Both the position numbers and the translations under genes were made by a program. From Paraburkholderia phytofirmans PsJN (GTDB lineage Bacteria; Pseudomonadota; Gammaproteobacteria; Burkholderiales; Burkholderiaceae), in assembly GCF_000020125.1 (NCBI RefSeq), contig NC_010676.1, positions 62,001 to 126,000 on the forward strand: 64,000 nt of DNA, in the 5' to 3' direction. The notes below the pieces were generated by a model. It was not told the origin of the DNA, searched no databases, and saw only the letters and a list, made by a program, of their open reading frames with translations. Of this stretch, positions 8,869-18,738 are shown piece by piece (the first letter of the stretch is position 1; each line of letters opens with the position of its first letter).

Positions 8869-10037
8869 TTGGTCACAATCGCTGTAGTTAGACCCGCATT
8901 GATGGCTGGGAGAAGCAGACTCAGCACGCGGCTAAAACGCACGAGGCCGTTGCCGTCGACGTACACCACATCTTTCGGTTGCAGTTCGAATTGATTCGCC
9001 AGGATCATCGATACCGGGGAGTGCGCGTCGAGATGGAAAACCTCTGCCTGCGAGTCTGTCGACCCACGTATCACGTAGAGTTGTGCCGCGTCCGCGCTGG
9101 CGGTATTCAGGCTGCCGGCTTGCGAGAGAGCATCGCTCAATGTGAGCTTGCCGCTCTTCATTGGCAGTGCTGTTACGGGCTTATTAACTTCGCCCATGAC
9201 AAATACGCCGTTGTCGTCGCGCGATACGACTCTCAGCAGGTCGCCGTTCTTAAGCATGATCCCGGATGGGTTTTGGTCGCTCTCGAGCATTTTGGAGAGG
9301 TTGAGGCGATAAGAAACGCCGTTGCGTACCAGGATCATCCGGCTTTGATCAGCGGCCGGACTAAAGCCACCGGCGCGGTTGATCGCTTCATAGAGTGTCA
9401 ACGGAATGTCGTTGACTGGCACAGCGCCAGGGGTTCTGACTTCGCCATCCACGTAAATCTGCTTGGCGCGAAATGATGTGACTCGAACGGTGAGCTGCGG
9501 CTTGATGAAGATTTTCGACAGCTCCGCATAGACCGCTTGTTGAGCCTGTTCGACGCGAAGACCAGCCACGTGGATTGAGCCTGCGTACGGAAACTGTATG
9601 TTTCCGCCGTTGTCGATCACAAAGCCTTGGGCCGGATCGAAAGGTCTTGAATTGTTCTGGTTCTGGTTGCCCAATGCGGCTGCCAATTCGGGATGGTCCC
9701 AGACGGTGATCTGCAGTACATCTCCCACGCCGAGCGTGTAGGGGCCAGTTTGTCCCGACAATTCGCGGGTCTGATCCGTGCTCGTCTGATCCGAGGCATC
9801 GCGCAGCTTCTTGATCAATGCCGTGTTGATGTCGACGATCGGAATCTGCAGATCCGCTTGCTGACCTTGTGCATTGCTGTTTCCCGTTGGCAAGCTTGCT
9901 GATGTAGGCATCCGCATGCCGGGCGCGGCTGCGCATGCCACGAGTCCGTAACAGAATGCGACGCATAAAGCTCTGCGTAAACGCCGACGATATTGACGCC
10001 AGACGCCGTATTCAAAAGTTCTCTTCGAATGGCCCAT
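8865..10037 (-). CDS. wza: Outer-membrane polysaccharide export lipoprotein (Wza type)
   Basis: 390 aa from the ATG at 10037. GAGGA lies 8 bases upstream of that ATG; an upstream TTG at 10061 has no such site. The signal sequence ends in the lipobox LVAC with Cys35 as the lipidated residue. A poly-export domain follows (YTLGVGDVLQITVWDHPEL near residue 95), then SLBB repeats with the motifs VDGEVRTPGAVPV near 190 and VFVMGEVNKPVTALP near 275. The C-terminal segment LLLPAINAGLTTAI would form the outer-membrane helical barrel. It forms the octameric export pore that docks to Wzc. First of the wza-wzb pair. Confidence 0.92.
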   Translation of the reverse strand: MGHSKRTFEYGVWRQYRRRLRRALCVAFCYGLVACAAAPGMRMPTSASLPTGNSNAQGQQADLQIPIVDINTALIKKLRDASDQTSTDQTRELSGQTGPYTLGVGDVLQITVWDHPELAAALGNQNQNNSRPFDPAQGFVIDNGGNIQFPYAGSIHVAGLRVEQAQQAVYAELSKIFIKPQLTVRVTSFRAKQIYVDGEVRTPGAVPVNDIPLTLYEAINRAGGFSPAADQSRMILVRNGVSYRLNLSKMLESDQNPSGIMLKNGDLLRVVSRDDNGVFVMGEVNKPVTALPMKSGKLTLSDALSQAGSLNTASADAAQLYVIRGSTDSQAEVFHLDAHSPVSMILANQFELQPKDVVYVDGNGLVRFSRVLSLLLPAINAGLTTAIVTK

Positions 10038-10168
10038 AGAATGAATCCTCGTATTGTTCAATTTTTTGGCGAGCTGGCTGGAGTCGTCGATGTAGCAACT
10101 AACTTCGTTAGAGAGACGTGCTAGCCATTGTTCTAGTTATTGCTGCGCCGGAATCGGTTCAAGCAGCC

Positions 10169-11584
10169 CTAGTACGCGTTTCTATGCGTAAATCCACGTA
10201 CTACCGTAGCCAAAACAATTTTCATGTCTAGCCCGAAGGACCAATTCCGCAGGTAGTACAGGTCATGCTCGACTCGCTTTTGCATTTTTTCGACGCGGTC
10301 TGTTTCTCCGCGGTAGCCGTTCACTTGTGCCCATCCGGTGATCCCGGGTTTGATCCGGTACCGGTGGATGTATCCATCTACAATCGTCCGATAGAGTTCG
10401 TCGTGTTCAATGGCATGCGGACGCGGCCCGACTATCGACATATCGCCCCTTAGCACGTTCAGGAATTGGGGCAATTCGTCCAGACTCGTGCGCCGCAAGA
10501 AGGCCCCTACTGGCGTGATCCGTGGGTCGTTGCGTGACGCCTGCTTGACGACGCCGGGCTCGGAGGCGTGCATGCGCATCGTCCGAAACTTGTAGATCCT
10601 GAAGACCTGCCCGTCGGCTCCCTTTCTCTTTTGTGCGAAAAAGACCGGTCCGGGTGACGACAGCTTGACCGCGACCGCAACGGAAACCATAAGGGGTGCC
10701 ACGCAGAACAACGCCGCGATTGCAAATAGCCGATCGAAAATCTCTTTCTTTAATAACGCATGCGACGACAAAGGCGACGCAACGAGATTGATAGCCGGCA
10801 CGCCGATCAGGTCAATAACGCTGCTGTCGAACAGGGCCAGGCTACTTACGTCTGGAAGGAAGCGAATGTTGACCAGGTCGTCACGGAATTCCTGCAAGCA
10901 GCGCGAAATCATGCTTTCTTCCGACAGTGGGAGCGCAAGCCAGATTTCCTGAATGCTTTCAGTTCGAACGAAGTCTGAGAACTCAGTGAACTCATCGAAA
11001 AGCGGAGTGTTCGAGATAGAACGCTCAACACATGTAAACAGGTCGAATGCCGCTGACACCCGGAAGCCACTCGCCCGTGCTGCCTGGATGCTGCGTACCA
11101 CCTGCTGACAATGCGAGCCGCGCCCAACCACCGCGACACTGCGCAAATTCAGGCCTGCGTCACGCACGCGGCGCAACAGCGCATACGTCAATGATCTGGA
11201 AACGATGAGTGCCGCACCGGTCATGCCCGTCCAATAGGCGAACCAAAGTCGTGATATGAGATCCGTCCGATGCAGGGAGAACATTAGGATCAGCCCGCAA
11301 CTCTGCGCGACTAGCCACGCGAGGGAGATCTGGCTAATGAGGCGGAGCATGGAACGCCCTCGCCACGATTGATACACGCCGAACACTGGAAACAGCGCCA
11401 AAGCGAAAGCTGCGGCAAATGCGATGAAACCTGTATCAACATGATTCCCTGTCAGATCCTCAAAGCGAATCTGTGAAGCTGCAACTGCACCTCCGACAAT
11501 CAACGAGATGTCGAGGATCCGTGCGAGCAATCCTTGAAAGCCCGTTGACTTCCTGCTCTCATGTGCGGTTGAGATGGCGTTCAT
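10169..11584 (-). CDS. Undecaprenyl-phosphate sugar-1-phosphate transferase (WcaJ/BceB-like), initiates repeat unit
   Basis: 471 aa. The N-terminal half has about four membrane spans and a CoA-binding-like domain ([18 protein letters not shown] near 150). The C-terminal bacterial sugar transferase domain begins with a membrane helix near residue 280 and shows [20 protein letters not shown], the catalytic region [26 protein letters not shown], and [13 protein letters not shown] near 420. It transfers a hexose-1-phosphate, usually glucose or galactose, to undecaprenyl phosphate. It is the first gene of the polysaccharide locus and lies downstream of a long non-coding stretch that should carry the main promoter. 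Confidence 0.92.
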   Translation of the reverse strand: MNAISTAHESRKSTGFQGLLARILDISLIVGGAVAASQIRFEDLTGNHVDTGFIAFAAAFALALFPVFGVYQSWRGRSMLRLISQISLAWLVAQSCGLILMFSLHRTDLISRLWFAYWTGMTGAALIVSRSLTYALLRRVRDAGLNLRSVAVVGRGSHCQQVVRSIQAARASGFRVSAAFDLFTCVERSISNTPLFDEFTEFSDFVRTESIQEIWLALPLSEESMISRCLQEFRDDLVNIRFLPDVSSLALFDSSVIDLIGVPAINLVASPLSSHALLKKEIFDRLFAIAALFCVAPLMVSVAVAVKLSSPGPVFFAQKRKGADGQVFRIYKFRTMRMHASEPGVVKQASRNDPRITPVGAFLRRTSLDELPQFLNVLRGDMSIVGPRPHAIEHDELYRTIVDGYIHRYRIKPGITGWAQVNGYRGETDRVEKMQKRVEHDLYYLRNWSFGLDMKIVLATVVRGFTHRNAY

Positions 11585-12658
11585 GCTATGGCCGTGTCCT
11601 ATACGCTTTCCAGGCGCACGTGGTGCCCCAGAAAAAATCCGTCTTGTGACAAGATGGATTCTGTTTTTAGTATTCCTCTGTTCTAGGAAATCAGCCTACC
11701 GACGACATCGTGGTCTTGCTGAATCCTGAGGGGATGGTTCGGCTGCTCGCTGATCGGCTACGAACAAACTTTCGTACTCCACTGCGAAGGCCCAGCGCGG
11801 TCGCAAAAAATGCGGTCGCTTAATGGTCGAAAGTGCGTTGCCGTGCTCGGTGCTTTCCTCTGGCGTGAGCTGCTAGAGAACTGGCCCACCCCGAGCCAGA
11901 TCGAGCTATTGAAAGAGACACTCATTAACTTTCCCCATTTTCTTTAGCTTGCGTCTTTTGCGCAGCAACAGGGTTAAAGCAGCAAGCATGCCAGGAAGCG
12001 ATTTTGGTTGGGAAGGTTTGCTGTCTTGCTGCGGAGTCAAGCCTGGCGACGGCTCCGGGTTCGAGCGCCGGGATCGGTAGCGGTCTGCGCCGTCGGTATC
12101 GGGGCGGCGTAACGTAACAGCGCGCCGTAACGTCCTGGTTTTGTGTCGGCTCGATAGCGGCTAAAAAAGCCGGCAGTATTGCTGGCGACCTGCGATCTGA
12201 CTGTTGTTGCGGGGCGCCTTCTTGTGGGGTCCGCTGCGCTACTTCGCGGTTGTACCCGTGCCGCCCGTCACTCGCAATCGCGCCGGGCGCCAGCAAGGTA
12301 TCGTAAGAGAGTAATGCCGTAAATTGTCTTCAGCAGTCCCGCAGCCCCGGCCTGAGCGTTCGCAATGGCTCGTCACGTTACTTGGCGCGTAACGGCTCGC
12401 CCAAGCCGGGAACGGAAGACGGAAGGTGCTGAGCTTGACGTGCGTGGGGCATCGTTTTCGCTTGCGGCGCACGGTAGTCATCGGCCCCAACCAGCGCTCA
12501 CAGGAATGCTGTTGAATGCGAGCCGGAGTTTTTGCTGCTGTGGATTAACTGGAGTGAAGACGGATGTCGCCGATTTGGAATCTGATCAACATGACACATC
12601 CAGATGCCGCGGGTTGTGTTGAAAGAAAGCACGGAGCTGGATCCACCGCGGTGCGAAT
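11585..12658. other. Long intergenic stretch, no convincing gene
   Basis: About 1.07 kb between the first polysaccharide gene and a small hypothetical gene. Open frames here are short and have irregular codon use; the longest (minus strand, 11925-12296) has no recognisable family. The part next to 11584 is AT-richer (11650-11700) and is the likely promoter zone of the polysaccharide operon. I see no tRNA, transposase or clear repeat unit. It may be the decayed remains of a gene or a dispersed repeat, which sequence reading alone cannot decide. Confidence 0.5.
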
Positions 12659-12976
12659 TCACTCTACATGAGGAAATTGCTTTCCATATCGCATCAATCC
12701 CTGCGCATCATCTCCACACTGCCGCGGTATCCAAGGAGCACGAATTTTAGTACCGAGTGGCGTTCTCCTGGTACTGCTTTCCGCCTCAAACCTATCCAGG
12801 TCCCCCAGCAAATGCTGGATCTGCGATGCTTGCGTTTCGGTCAACCGGAATTCGCTTTGTATCCGCTGAAGCCGCCTGCGCCAATAAGCCGGCTGCAATA
12901 CGGGCTCACCGCGAAATGCGCTGAGCGACGGCACCATCACACGCGCCACGTGTGCGATATCTTCATCCATTGTCAT
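12659..12976 (-). CDS. Small hypothetical protein
   Basis: 105 aa, ATG at 12976, with an alternative ATG two codons later. The protein looks genuine in its first two thirds: MTMDEDIAHVARVMVPSL, then FRGEPVLQPAYWRRRLQRI, then LTETQASQIQHLLGDLDRFE, an amphipathic helical pattern with ordinary composition. The last 35 residues (STRRTPLG onward) look less protein-like, so the true gene may once have ended differently. I recall similar short YWR-rich proteins in Burkholderia but no function. No operon partner is near. Confidence 0.5.
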   Translation of the reverse strand: MTMDEDIAHVARVMVPSLSAFRGEPVLQPAYWRRRLQRIQSEFRLTETQASQIQHLLGDLDRFEAESSTRRTPLGTKIRAPWIPRQCGDDAQGLMRYGKQFPHVE

Positions 12977-13389
12977 GCCATAACCCCGATGACCTCACCA
13001 TTCATTAGCAGTGGCCTTGTTCTTATGTTGCGGGTGGACTGGATCTATCCTGCCGTGTGAGCCGGTTGCGGCGGCCATCATCCTACAAAGCCGCAATCTT
13101 TCGGTCAAGGTTTCTAATGCTCGAGGACGCAAATGCATTTGCTGCGCTGCATGATCTGCTGTTTCTTACGCGCCGGCCAATACGAGCATCGTGTCAGTGA
13201 ACTGCCTCCACAAAAAAATCGACTCGCTTACGGTTGTCTTGCAATGTGTCCGGTGTCGCCCCTCGCTCGATTGGCGTTAGCGATGAGCAACTCGTAGTTG
13301 AGTCGGTTATAGTCAGCAGGCCTTGTGAGGCGTCGACATTGTTTCATCTGAAAAGGTATTGGAACGCAGTCTTTCTCAGACTTCGTTAC
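12977..13389. other. Intergenic stretch, nothing recognised
   Basis: 413 bases between two minus-strand genes. It contains the upstream region of the small hypothetical gene and the 3' flank of the membrane methyltransferase gene. No open frame, hairpin plus T-run or repeat stands out. Confidence 0.5.
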
Positions 13390-14658
13390 TCAATCAAACA
13401 CTCGCGACAACCTCGCAAAGACGCCATTGCGCGCAATCCACGCCGCGTACTCCCGGTACTCCGAATCATTCATCAAATGCTTTTCTTCTGTCTTGGCGCG
13501 CAAGAAATAAAGCATATTCACAGCCAGTAGCGCCGCGCAATGCGTCACCGCCGCTCGCCATCCCAGCGGCTCGATAAACGGCACCGTCACCATCCAGTAA
13601 GACAGATTTTTCGCGATATAAGCGGGATGCTTGGTAAACCGATAGGGTCCCGAAGTAATGATCCCGCGATTCGTCAAATTCGAAAACCGCAAGCCGAACG
13701 AGATAGTCGTAAGCGCATAGCACAGCAGCAAAGCGACAATGACCGCGCCCCACACAACTCGTACAACCGGCATCGAAATAAGCCAGTTGTCCCAGAACAC
13801 CGAGCCTTCGTAGTGAATGTACTGGTTCGAGATGAGCGACCAGAACGGCTGATAGCAGATCAGTGCGACGAGCCAACCCAACACCGTCGGCTCTGCGCTG
13901 CGCACGTGACTGTCGAGTATGCGCAACGTGCAGAGGTAACCCACGGTGCCGAACATCAAGTCCATCGCGAACGACAGGTCGTACATGAATCGGAATGTCG
14001 CAAGCGAGAACGGCGCGTTCAGCGCGGTCGTCAACGACGCGTCGAGGTGATCCGCATTGGTGGACAGATAGACGATCATCAACGGAAGGAAGAACGCCTT
14101 CACCATCCAGCCCGCCAACATCTCGCGCACTGGGCGCCAGTTCGCGGGACGCTCGCCGCGGAATAGGAAGCGCGCCCATAGCAGGTATGCGTCGTCGGTT
14201 TCGCGCTGATGCCGGTCCATCCACGCGAAGTAAAAGGGTGCCGCGATAAGCACATAAGGCGCAAGCGTACCGAGCAGCGACCAGAACGGGTTGTAGAAGG
14301 CGCCGTGATATTCAGGCAGCAGCCAGTAAAGCGCGCCGATGCCCGCGTACACCGAGGCCAGAGCCGCGAGGCGCAATTCGACGCGCACAATGCTCAGCGG
14401 CCGCACCGCGCGGCTCGCGAGACCGGCGCTCGGGCGCAAATAGACGCGCGCGACGAACAGCTCGTAAGCGGCAATTGTCGCGATGATCGCCAGACAGGCA
14501 ACGGTGCTGCGCGTCGCGCCATCGAACGAGCTGCTATCGCGCAGCAACCAGAGCGTGAGCAATCCGACGGCGATCCCGAGCAGGCCGATCGAAAAGGGTG
14601 TCGCCGAGCGCGGCCGCGGGTCGTGCACGCGCGCGACGGTATCGAAAGTGGAGTTCAT
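13390..14658 (-). CDS. ICMT/PEMT-family membrane methyltransferase-like protein
   Basis: 422 aa from the ATG at 14658, chosen because GAGGGATGAC lies directly upstream; an in-frame start at 14676 lacks a site. About nine hydrophobic segments span the protein. The C-terminal 120 residues carry the isoprenylcysteine/phospholipid methyltransferase signature: GIITSGPYRFTKHPAYIAKN (Pro-Tyr...Arg-His-Pro pattern), a membrane hairpin, and EEKHLMNDSEYREYAAW near the end, which hold S-adenosylmethionine. The N-terminal 290 residues are an extra membrane domain larger than in classical ICMT. Substrate unknown. It sits 80 bases downstream of the GTS-repeat lipoprotein gene, separated by a GC-rich hairpin. 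Confidence 0.75.
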   Translation of the reverse strand: MNSTFDTVARVHDPRPRSATPFSIGLLGIAVGLLTLWLLRDSSSFDGATRSTVACLAIIATIAAYELFVARVYLRPSAGLASRAVRPLSIVRVELRLAALASVYAGIGALYWLLPEYHGAFYNPFWSLLGTLAPYVLIAAPFYFAWMDRHQRETDDAYLLWARFLFRGERPANWRPVREMLAGWMVKAFFLPLMIVYLSTNADHLDASLTTALNAPFSLATFRFMYDLSFAMDLMFGTVGYLCTLRILDSHVRSAEPTVLGWLVALICYQPFWSLISNQYIHYEGSVFWDNWLISMPVVRVVWGAVIVALLLCYALTTISFGLRFSNLTNRGIITSGPYRFTKHPAYIAKNLSYWMVTVPFIEPLGWRAAVTHCAALLAVNMLYFLRAKTEEKHLMNDSEYREYAAWIARNGVFARLSRVFD

Positions 14659-14685
14659 GTCATCCCTCGTTGTCATGACATTGAA

Positions 14686-14723
14686 GGCGGCCGGGCTGTT
14701 GATTTTTTTGGTGCCCGGCCGCC
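14686..14723 (-). terminator. GC-rich hairpin between lipoprotein and methyltransferase genes
   Basis: Perfect 11-base arms GGCGGCCGGGC / GCCCGGCCGCC (14686-14696 and 14713-14723) flank a 16-base loop. It lies 16 bases past the lipoprotein stop, a terminator's position, but lacks a T-run on the transcript side, so it may attenuate rather than stop transcription. Confidence 0.5.
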
Positions 14724-14738
14724 GTGCTTGCGTAACGC

Positions 14739-16583
14739 TTATTTGCCGGCCGCCGCGACGCCGCCGAGCAGTCCGCCGACCAGGTTGGTCACCGGCGCGA
14801 GCGGATTCTTGTTACCCGAGCCGCTGCTGCCTGCGGCGCCGGCCGAGCCGCCGGTCAAGCCGCTGATGAGGCCCGTTACCGGATTGCCGGCCGCGCCGCC
14901 CGACGAACCGCCGGCGCTAACGCCGCCGGTCACGTTGACCGTCAACGAGCCGATCACGCTGGCGACGGGTGCCAGCGGACCGCCCGCACCCGATGTCCCG
15001 CCTGGTGAACCGACCTTGCCGAGAAGGCCGGTAAGCGGCGCGAGGAGGCCGGCCGCGCCGCCGGCGCCACCCGTGCCGCCCGCTGCGCCGCCCAGCGATC
15101 CGAGGTTGCCGATCAGGCCGGTCAGCGGCGGGATCGAGACGCCGCCCGAGCCACCCGAGCCGCCTGCGCCGCCGAGGCCGCCGAGCGGCCCAAGTAAGCC
15201 CGTGATCGGCGCGAGCGGATTGGTGGTCGCGCCAGTGAACAGCCCGCCCGTAGTCGTCACGGTTTTGCCCAATTGGCTCACGACGCCGCCGACGTCCTTG
15301 CCGACCTGATCGCCGGTGGCGCCCGACACTTTCAGGCCCGCCGCGTTGAGTCCGTTGCCGAGCGTGCCGAGCAGGGTGTTGAGCGGTGCGCCGAGACCTG
15401 TCGCGTTGCCGAGCGTCTGCGTCGTATTGGAGACGGTGGTGGTGATTGGGTTGATCGCCGAACTCAACTGGGTTTCGATCTGCTGGACTGGCGCGCTGGT
15501 GAGCGCGGTATTCAATCCCGAGCCCACTGCCGTGACGCCGCTGCCCACGCCGCCGACGACGCTGCCGAGCGTCGACGTCACCGGGGAAAGCGGCTTCAGC
15601 GGGCCGCTGCCCAGACTGTTCACCACGCCGCCCAGCGCGGTCACGGCGGCACCGGTATTGGCGACGACGCCGGAAGTCGAAGTCAGCGTCGGGCCGAGCG
15701 GATTGGCCGCGCTGCCGACGGTGCCGAGGCCCGCGGCGGTGCCGTTACCCAGCACCTTTACGCCGTTGCCGAGGTCGGTGATCGCGTTGCCGAGGTTCGA
15801 GGTCGTTGCGCCGTTGACGCCGGGAACCGAGGTGCCGGTGATCTTGGTGCCGGTATCGGCGGTGGTCGTGCCGACGGCGGTGATGAGATTGCTGGCCTGA
15901 GTGATGATGTTGCCGATGGGGGTGGAGGAGGTGCCTGAAGTACCGGAGGTGCCCGAAGTACCCGAGGTGCCCGAAGTACCCGAGGTGCCCGAAGTACCCG
16001 AGGTGCCCGAAGTACCCGAGGTGCCCGAAGTACCCGAGGTGCCCGAAGTACCCGAGGTGCCCGAAGTGCCCGAAGTACCGGAGGTGCCTGAAGTACCCGA
16101 GGTGCCCGAAGTACCCGAAGTACCCGAGGTACCCGAGGTACCCGAGGTGCCCGAGGTGCCCGAAGTACCCGAAGTACCCGAAGTACCCGAAGTACCCGAA
16201 GTACCCGAAGTACCCGAAGTACCCGAAGTACCCGAAGTACCCGAAGTACCCGAAGTACCCGAAGTACCCGAAGTGCCCGAAGTGCCCGAAGTGCCCGAAG
16301 TACCCGAAGTGCCCGAAGTGCCCGAAGTGCCCGAAGTACCGGAGGTGCCCGAAGTACCGGAGGTGCCCGAAGTACCGGAGGTGCCTGAAGTCCCGGAGGT
16401 GCCCGAAGTCCCCGAAGTCCCCGAAGTCCCCGAAGTCCCCGAAGTCCCCGACCCCGACGTACCACCCAAACCGCCACCGCCGAGTCCGGGACTTGGGGTG
16501 TTAAGCGTTGATCCGCATCCGTACAGCGCGAGTAATGTAGACGTCGCGACAGCGATGGCTGTCCGACCGGCAAATTTTTTCAT
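14739..16583 (-). CDS. Collagen-like (Gly-Thr-Ser)58 repeat lipoprotein
   Basis: 614 aa. The signal sequence ends in the lipobox LYGC with Cys23, so the protein should be a lipoprotein. Residues 46-219 are 58 uninterrupted GTS triplets, giving glycine at every third position as in collagen but with no proline. The rest (220-614) is low-complexity, rich in G, T, S, V, N and L, with loosely repeated blocks such as [26 protein letters not shown] and [13 protein letters not shown], and ends [15 protein letters not shown]. Collagen-like proteins are known in Burkholderia; this is a plausible surface or matrix protein of that kind. Function is inferred only from architecture. The repeat DNA is prone to length change and to assembly error. 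Confidence 0.8.
   Translation of the reverse strand: MKKFAGRTAIAVATSTLLALYGCGSTLNTPSPGLGGGGLGGTSGSGTSGTSGTSGTSGTSGTSGTSGTSGTSGTSGTSGTSGTSGTSGTSGTSGTSGTSGTSGTSGTSGTSGTSGTSGTSGTSGTSGTSGTSGTSGTSGTSGTSGTSGTSGTSGTSGTSGTSGTSGTSGTSGTSGTSGTSGTSGTSGTSGTSGTSGTSGTSGTSGTSGTSGTSGTSGTSSTPIGNIITQASNLITAVGTTTADTGTKITGTSVPGVNGATTSNLGNAITDLGNGVKVLGNGTAAGLGTVGSAANPLGPTLTSTSGVVANTGAAVTALGGVVNSLGSGPLKPLSPVTSTLGSVVGGVGSGVTAVGSGLNTALTSAPVQQIETQLSSAINPITTTVSNTTQTLGNATGLGAPLNTLLGTLGNGLNAAGLKVSGATGDQVGKDVGGVVSQLGKTVTTTGGLFTGATTNPLAPITGLLGPLGGLGGAGGSGGSGGVSIPPLTGLIGNLGSLGGAAGGTGGAGGAAGLLAPLTGLLGKVGSPGGTSGAGGPLAPVASVIGSLTVNVTGGVSAGGSSGGAAGNPVTGLISGLTGGSAGAAGSSGSGNKNPLAPVTNLVGGLLGGVAAAGK
15927..16448 (-). repeat. 9-bp tandem repeat array, 58 copies, coding Gly-Thr-Ser
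   Basis: 522 bases of 9-bp units in frame. Three unit spellings form blocks: GGGACTTCG at the 5' (high-coordinate) end, a homogeneous run of about 12 GGTACTTCG near 16160-16270, and alternating GGTACTTCG/GGCACCTCG making an 18-bp higher-order unit toward the 3' end. The blocks suggest expansion by slippage or unequal exchange. Confidence 0.95.
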
Positions 16584-16862
16584 GATGTCCCCGTTGAACG
16601 ACTATTGGCGGGGACACTGCTGCAAGTTGCACGCCAAATGTCATTTATGGCGTGATCTTGCTTTCAAAGCGCAGGTATATCGAAAAAATAAAACACAAGA
16701 AGAATTTACTCCGACAGAATCCCAATTTCCGTCTCAACGACAAACCCGTGTTCCGCGCGCGTGCTACGTAACGCGAGCGCAGACCGTAACGGTGCGAAAC
16801 ACGCCGCAATCATCGCGCAGCACCTTCGCATAGGAACGGCAAATACCCGCCACAAACCCGCA

Positions 16863-18026
16863 TCAAAACGCAGCCGTATAAATCGCCAGCGCATCCGCCT
16901 CGGTCACCGGCCGCGGATTATTCACCAGCAACCGCGTTTGCAACATCGCATCGCTCGCCATCCGCTCGAGCCCGCTTTGCTCGATACCGACGTCACGCAG
17001 ACGCGCGGGAATCGCCGTCGCTGCAATCATCTGTTCGAGCCGTTCAATCAGGGCTTGCGTCTTGCTCTCGTCGCTGCCGGTAACGCCGGGCACGACTACC
17101 TCGGCAAGTTCCGCGTACAACGGCGCCGCCGCATCCGCATTGAACCGCAACACATGCGGCAGCACGAGCGCGTTCGAAAGACCATGCGGCACGTGATAAA
17201 TGCCGCCGATCGGATACGCGAGCGCATGAACCGCGGCAACCGGCGAATTCGCAAACGCCTGGCCCGCGAAGGTGGCGCCGAGCAGCATCGCCTCACGCGC
17301 CGCTCGGTCGTCACCGTTCTCGCAAGCGGGCAGCAGGTTGCGCGAGAGCAGGTCGAGCGCCTTCACCGCAAGCAGGTCGGAAACCGGATTCTTCAGATGC
17401 GCGGACGTGTACGCCTCGATGGCATGCACCATCGCATCGACGCCGGTCGCCGCGGTCGCCGCGACGGGCAGGCCAAGCGTGAGTTCGGCGTCGAGAATCG
17501 CCAGATCCGCGATCAGTTGCGGCGCGACCACGCCCATCTTCTTCGCTTCACCCACCGTCACGATCGACACGGCCGTGACTTCAGAGCCGGTGCCCGCGGT
17601 GGTCGGCATCTGCACGAGCGGCAAACGCGCCACCGTGATCTTGTTGACGCCGTACATCTCGCTGAGCGCCTGCTGTTGCTGCGGCGCGAGCACGGCGATC
17701 AGCTTCGCCACATCCATCGATGAACCGCCGCCGAGCCCCAGCACGATTTCCGCGCCGGCAGTCCGGGCACGCGACGTCGCTTCGAGCACGATGTGTTCGG
17801 GCGGATCGGCGATCACGTCGTCGATCACGGTGGCGTCCCAGCCATGTGTCGCAAGATCGGCGAGCGCCGGATTCAACAACCCGCTCCTGTGCAGAAAACC
17901 ATCGGTGACGACGCACACACGCGACAGCGCCGGAAATTGCGCGCGCAACAAAGCGCCGAGACGGCGCGCCGCGCCGAACTCGACGACGAGCGTCGGCACC
18001 GTTTGAAACCGGAACGCGTTCATCAT
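16863..18026 (-). CDS. Iron-containing (group III) alcohol dehydrogenase
   Basis: 387 aa from the ATG at 18026, which overlaps the stop of the upstream monooxygenase gene (ATGA); the frame stays open further upstream but that part is out-of-frame coding for the neighbour. The NAD(P) site appears as VLGLGGGSSMDVAK near residue 90. The metal region has GVDAMVHAIEAYTS near 195 (Asp and His ligands) and HALAYPIGGIYHVPHGLSNA near 266 (two further His ligands). It should interconvert an alcohol and its aldehyde or ketone. Maleylacetate reductases are related but usually shorter. Substrate not readable; coupling to a quinol-monooxygenase-like protein suggests a small oxidative pathway. Confidence 0.88.
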   Translation of the reverse strand: MMNAFRFQTVPTLVVEFGAARRLGALLRAQFPALSRVCVVTDGFLHRSGLLNPALADLATHGWDATVIDDVIADPPEHIVLEATSRARTAGAEIVLGLGGGSSMDVAKLIAVLAPQQQQALSEMYGVNKITVARLPLVQMPTTAGTGSEVTAVSIVTVGEAKKMGVVAPQLIADLAILDAELTLGLPVAATAATGVDAMVHAIEAYTSAHLKNPVSDLLAVKALDLLSRNLLPACENGDDRAAREAMLLGATFAGQAFANSPVAAVHALAYPIGGIYHVPHGLSNALVLPHVLRFNADAAAPLYAELAEVVVPGVTGSDESKTQALIERLEQMIAATAIPARLRDVGIEQSGLERMASDAMLQTRLLVNNPRPVTEADALAIYTAAF

Positions 18027-18331
18027 GGCGCGTCTCCGGACACCATATGGCTTTCGACTTCGCGCCGCTCGAGCAGTGGAATGATGGTGCCGAACCCGAG
18101 CCGCTGGAAATGCTCGGTTTCGCGATGTTCGGCGAGCCCGTCGGCGTCGCTGTAGTTCTCGAGAATTACGAAGTGGTCCGGCTCCAGCGGCGAGCGGAAG
18201 AATTCGTAGTAAATGTTCTTCGGCTCTTTGCGGGTTGCCGCGGCGAGTTCCGTAAGGGGCTTCACGATCGCGTCGCCATTGCCGGGCTTGGCGAAATAAT
18301 GCGCGATCACCTGCAGGTAAGCATGGGCCAT
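18023..18331 (-). CDS. Antibiotic-biosynthesis-monooxygenase (ABM/YgiN-like) domain protein
   Basis: 102 aa, single ABM domain. The pattern is a beta strand AYLQVIAHYFAKPGNGDAI, a helix with PLTELAAATRKEPKNIYYEF, the signature HFVILENYSDADGLAEHRET near residues 54-73 and a C-terminal strand. Proteins of this fold are small dimeric cofactor-free oxygenases or heme/quinone-modifying enzymes. Start supported by GGAG about 9 bases upstream. First gene of a two-gene unit with the alcohol dehydrogenase; reads away from the siderophore locus. Confidence 0.82.
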   Translation of the reverse strand: MAHAYLQVIAHYFAKPGNGDAIVKPLTELAAATRKEPKNIYYEFFRSPLEPDHFVILENYSDADGLAEHRETEHFQRLGFGTIIPLLERREVESHMVSGDAP

Positions 18332-18360
18332 CAGTCACACTCCAACGGGGTGGGTACCTT

Positions 18361-18374
18361 AACGTTCAACGTTC
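18361..18374. repeat. Tandem 7-bp repeat upstream of ABM gene
   Basis: Two back-to-back copies of AACGTTC, each holding the palindrome AACGTT, 30-43 bases upstream of the ABM start. The location suits an operator, but no regulator is encoded next to it. Confidence 0.45.
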
Positions 18375-18738
18375 AGGATCCGGGTTTCACGACTCGCAGC
18401 CCTTCATGGGCGCGGGTATCAGTTGTACCAGATTCGCACCGCGTTGCTCCGGTGCGTCGACGTGACGCGGCAACGTGGAGTGTTCCTTTGCGAAGACTTC
18501 CGATATATACCGAAGGTGCAACGCGTTGGAGCACAAGAGAGCCGAACGCAATTTCCGTGGACCAACGCACGGATTTCCGCTCTTGCACGACGGGCTCAAG
18601 CGACGCACTTCGTCGCCATTGATGCGGATACCTAACATAATTTTACGGCCCGTAGGCGGGGCGAAAAAACGTCAACCAACCGTTATGCATTTGGAATCAT
18701 CAGACAAAGCTATCGGAAATGTAAGGTTATTCCAAATC

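Noticed and set aside
15927..16448. Dense short repeats that could suggest a CRISPR array
   Set aside because: Units are 9 bp, contiguous and in frame, with no unique spacers.
15901..16833. 310-codon plus-strand frame encoding a long Val-Pro-Glu repeat
   Set aside because: It is the antisense reading of the GTS repeat; it lacks a signal, continues into non-coding sequence, and the minus-strand frame has a proper lipoprotein start.
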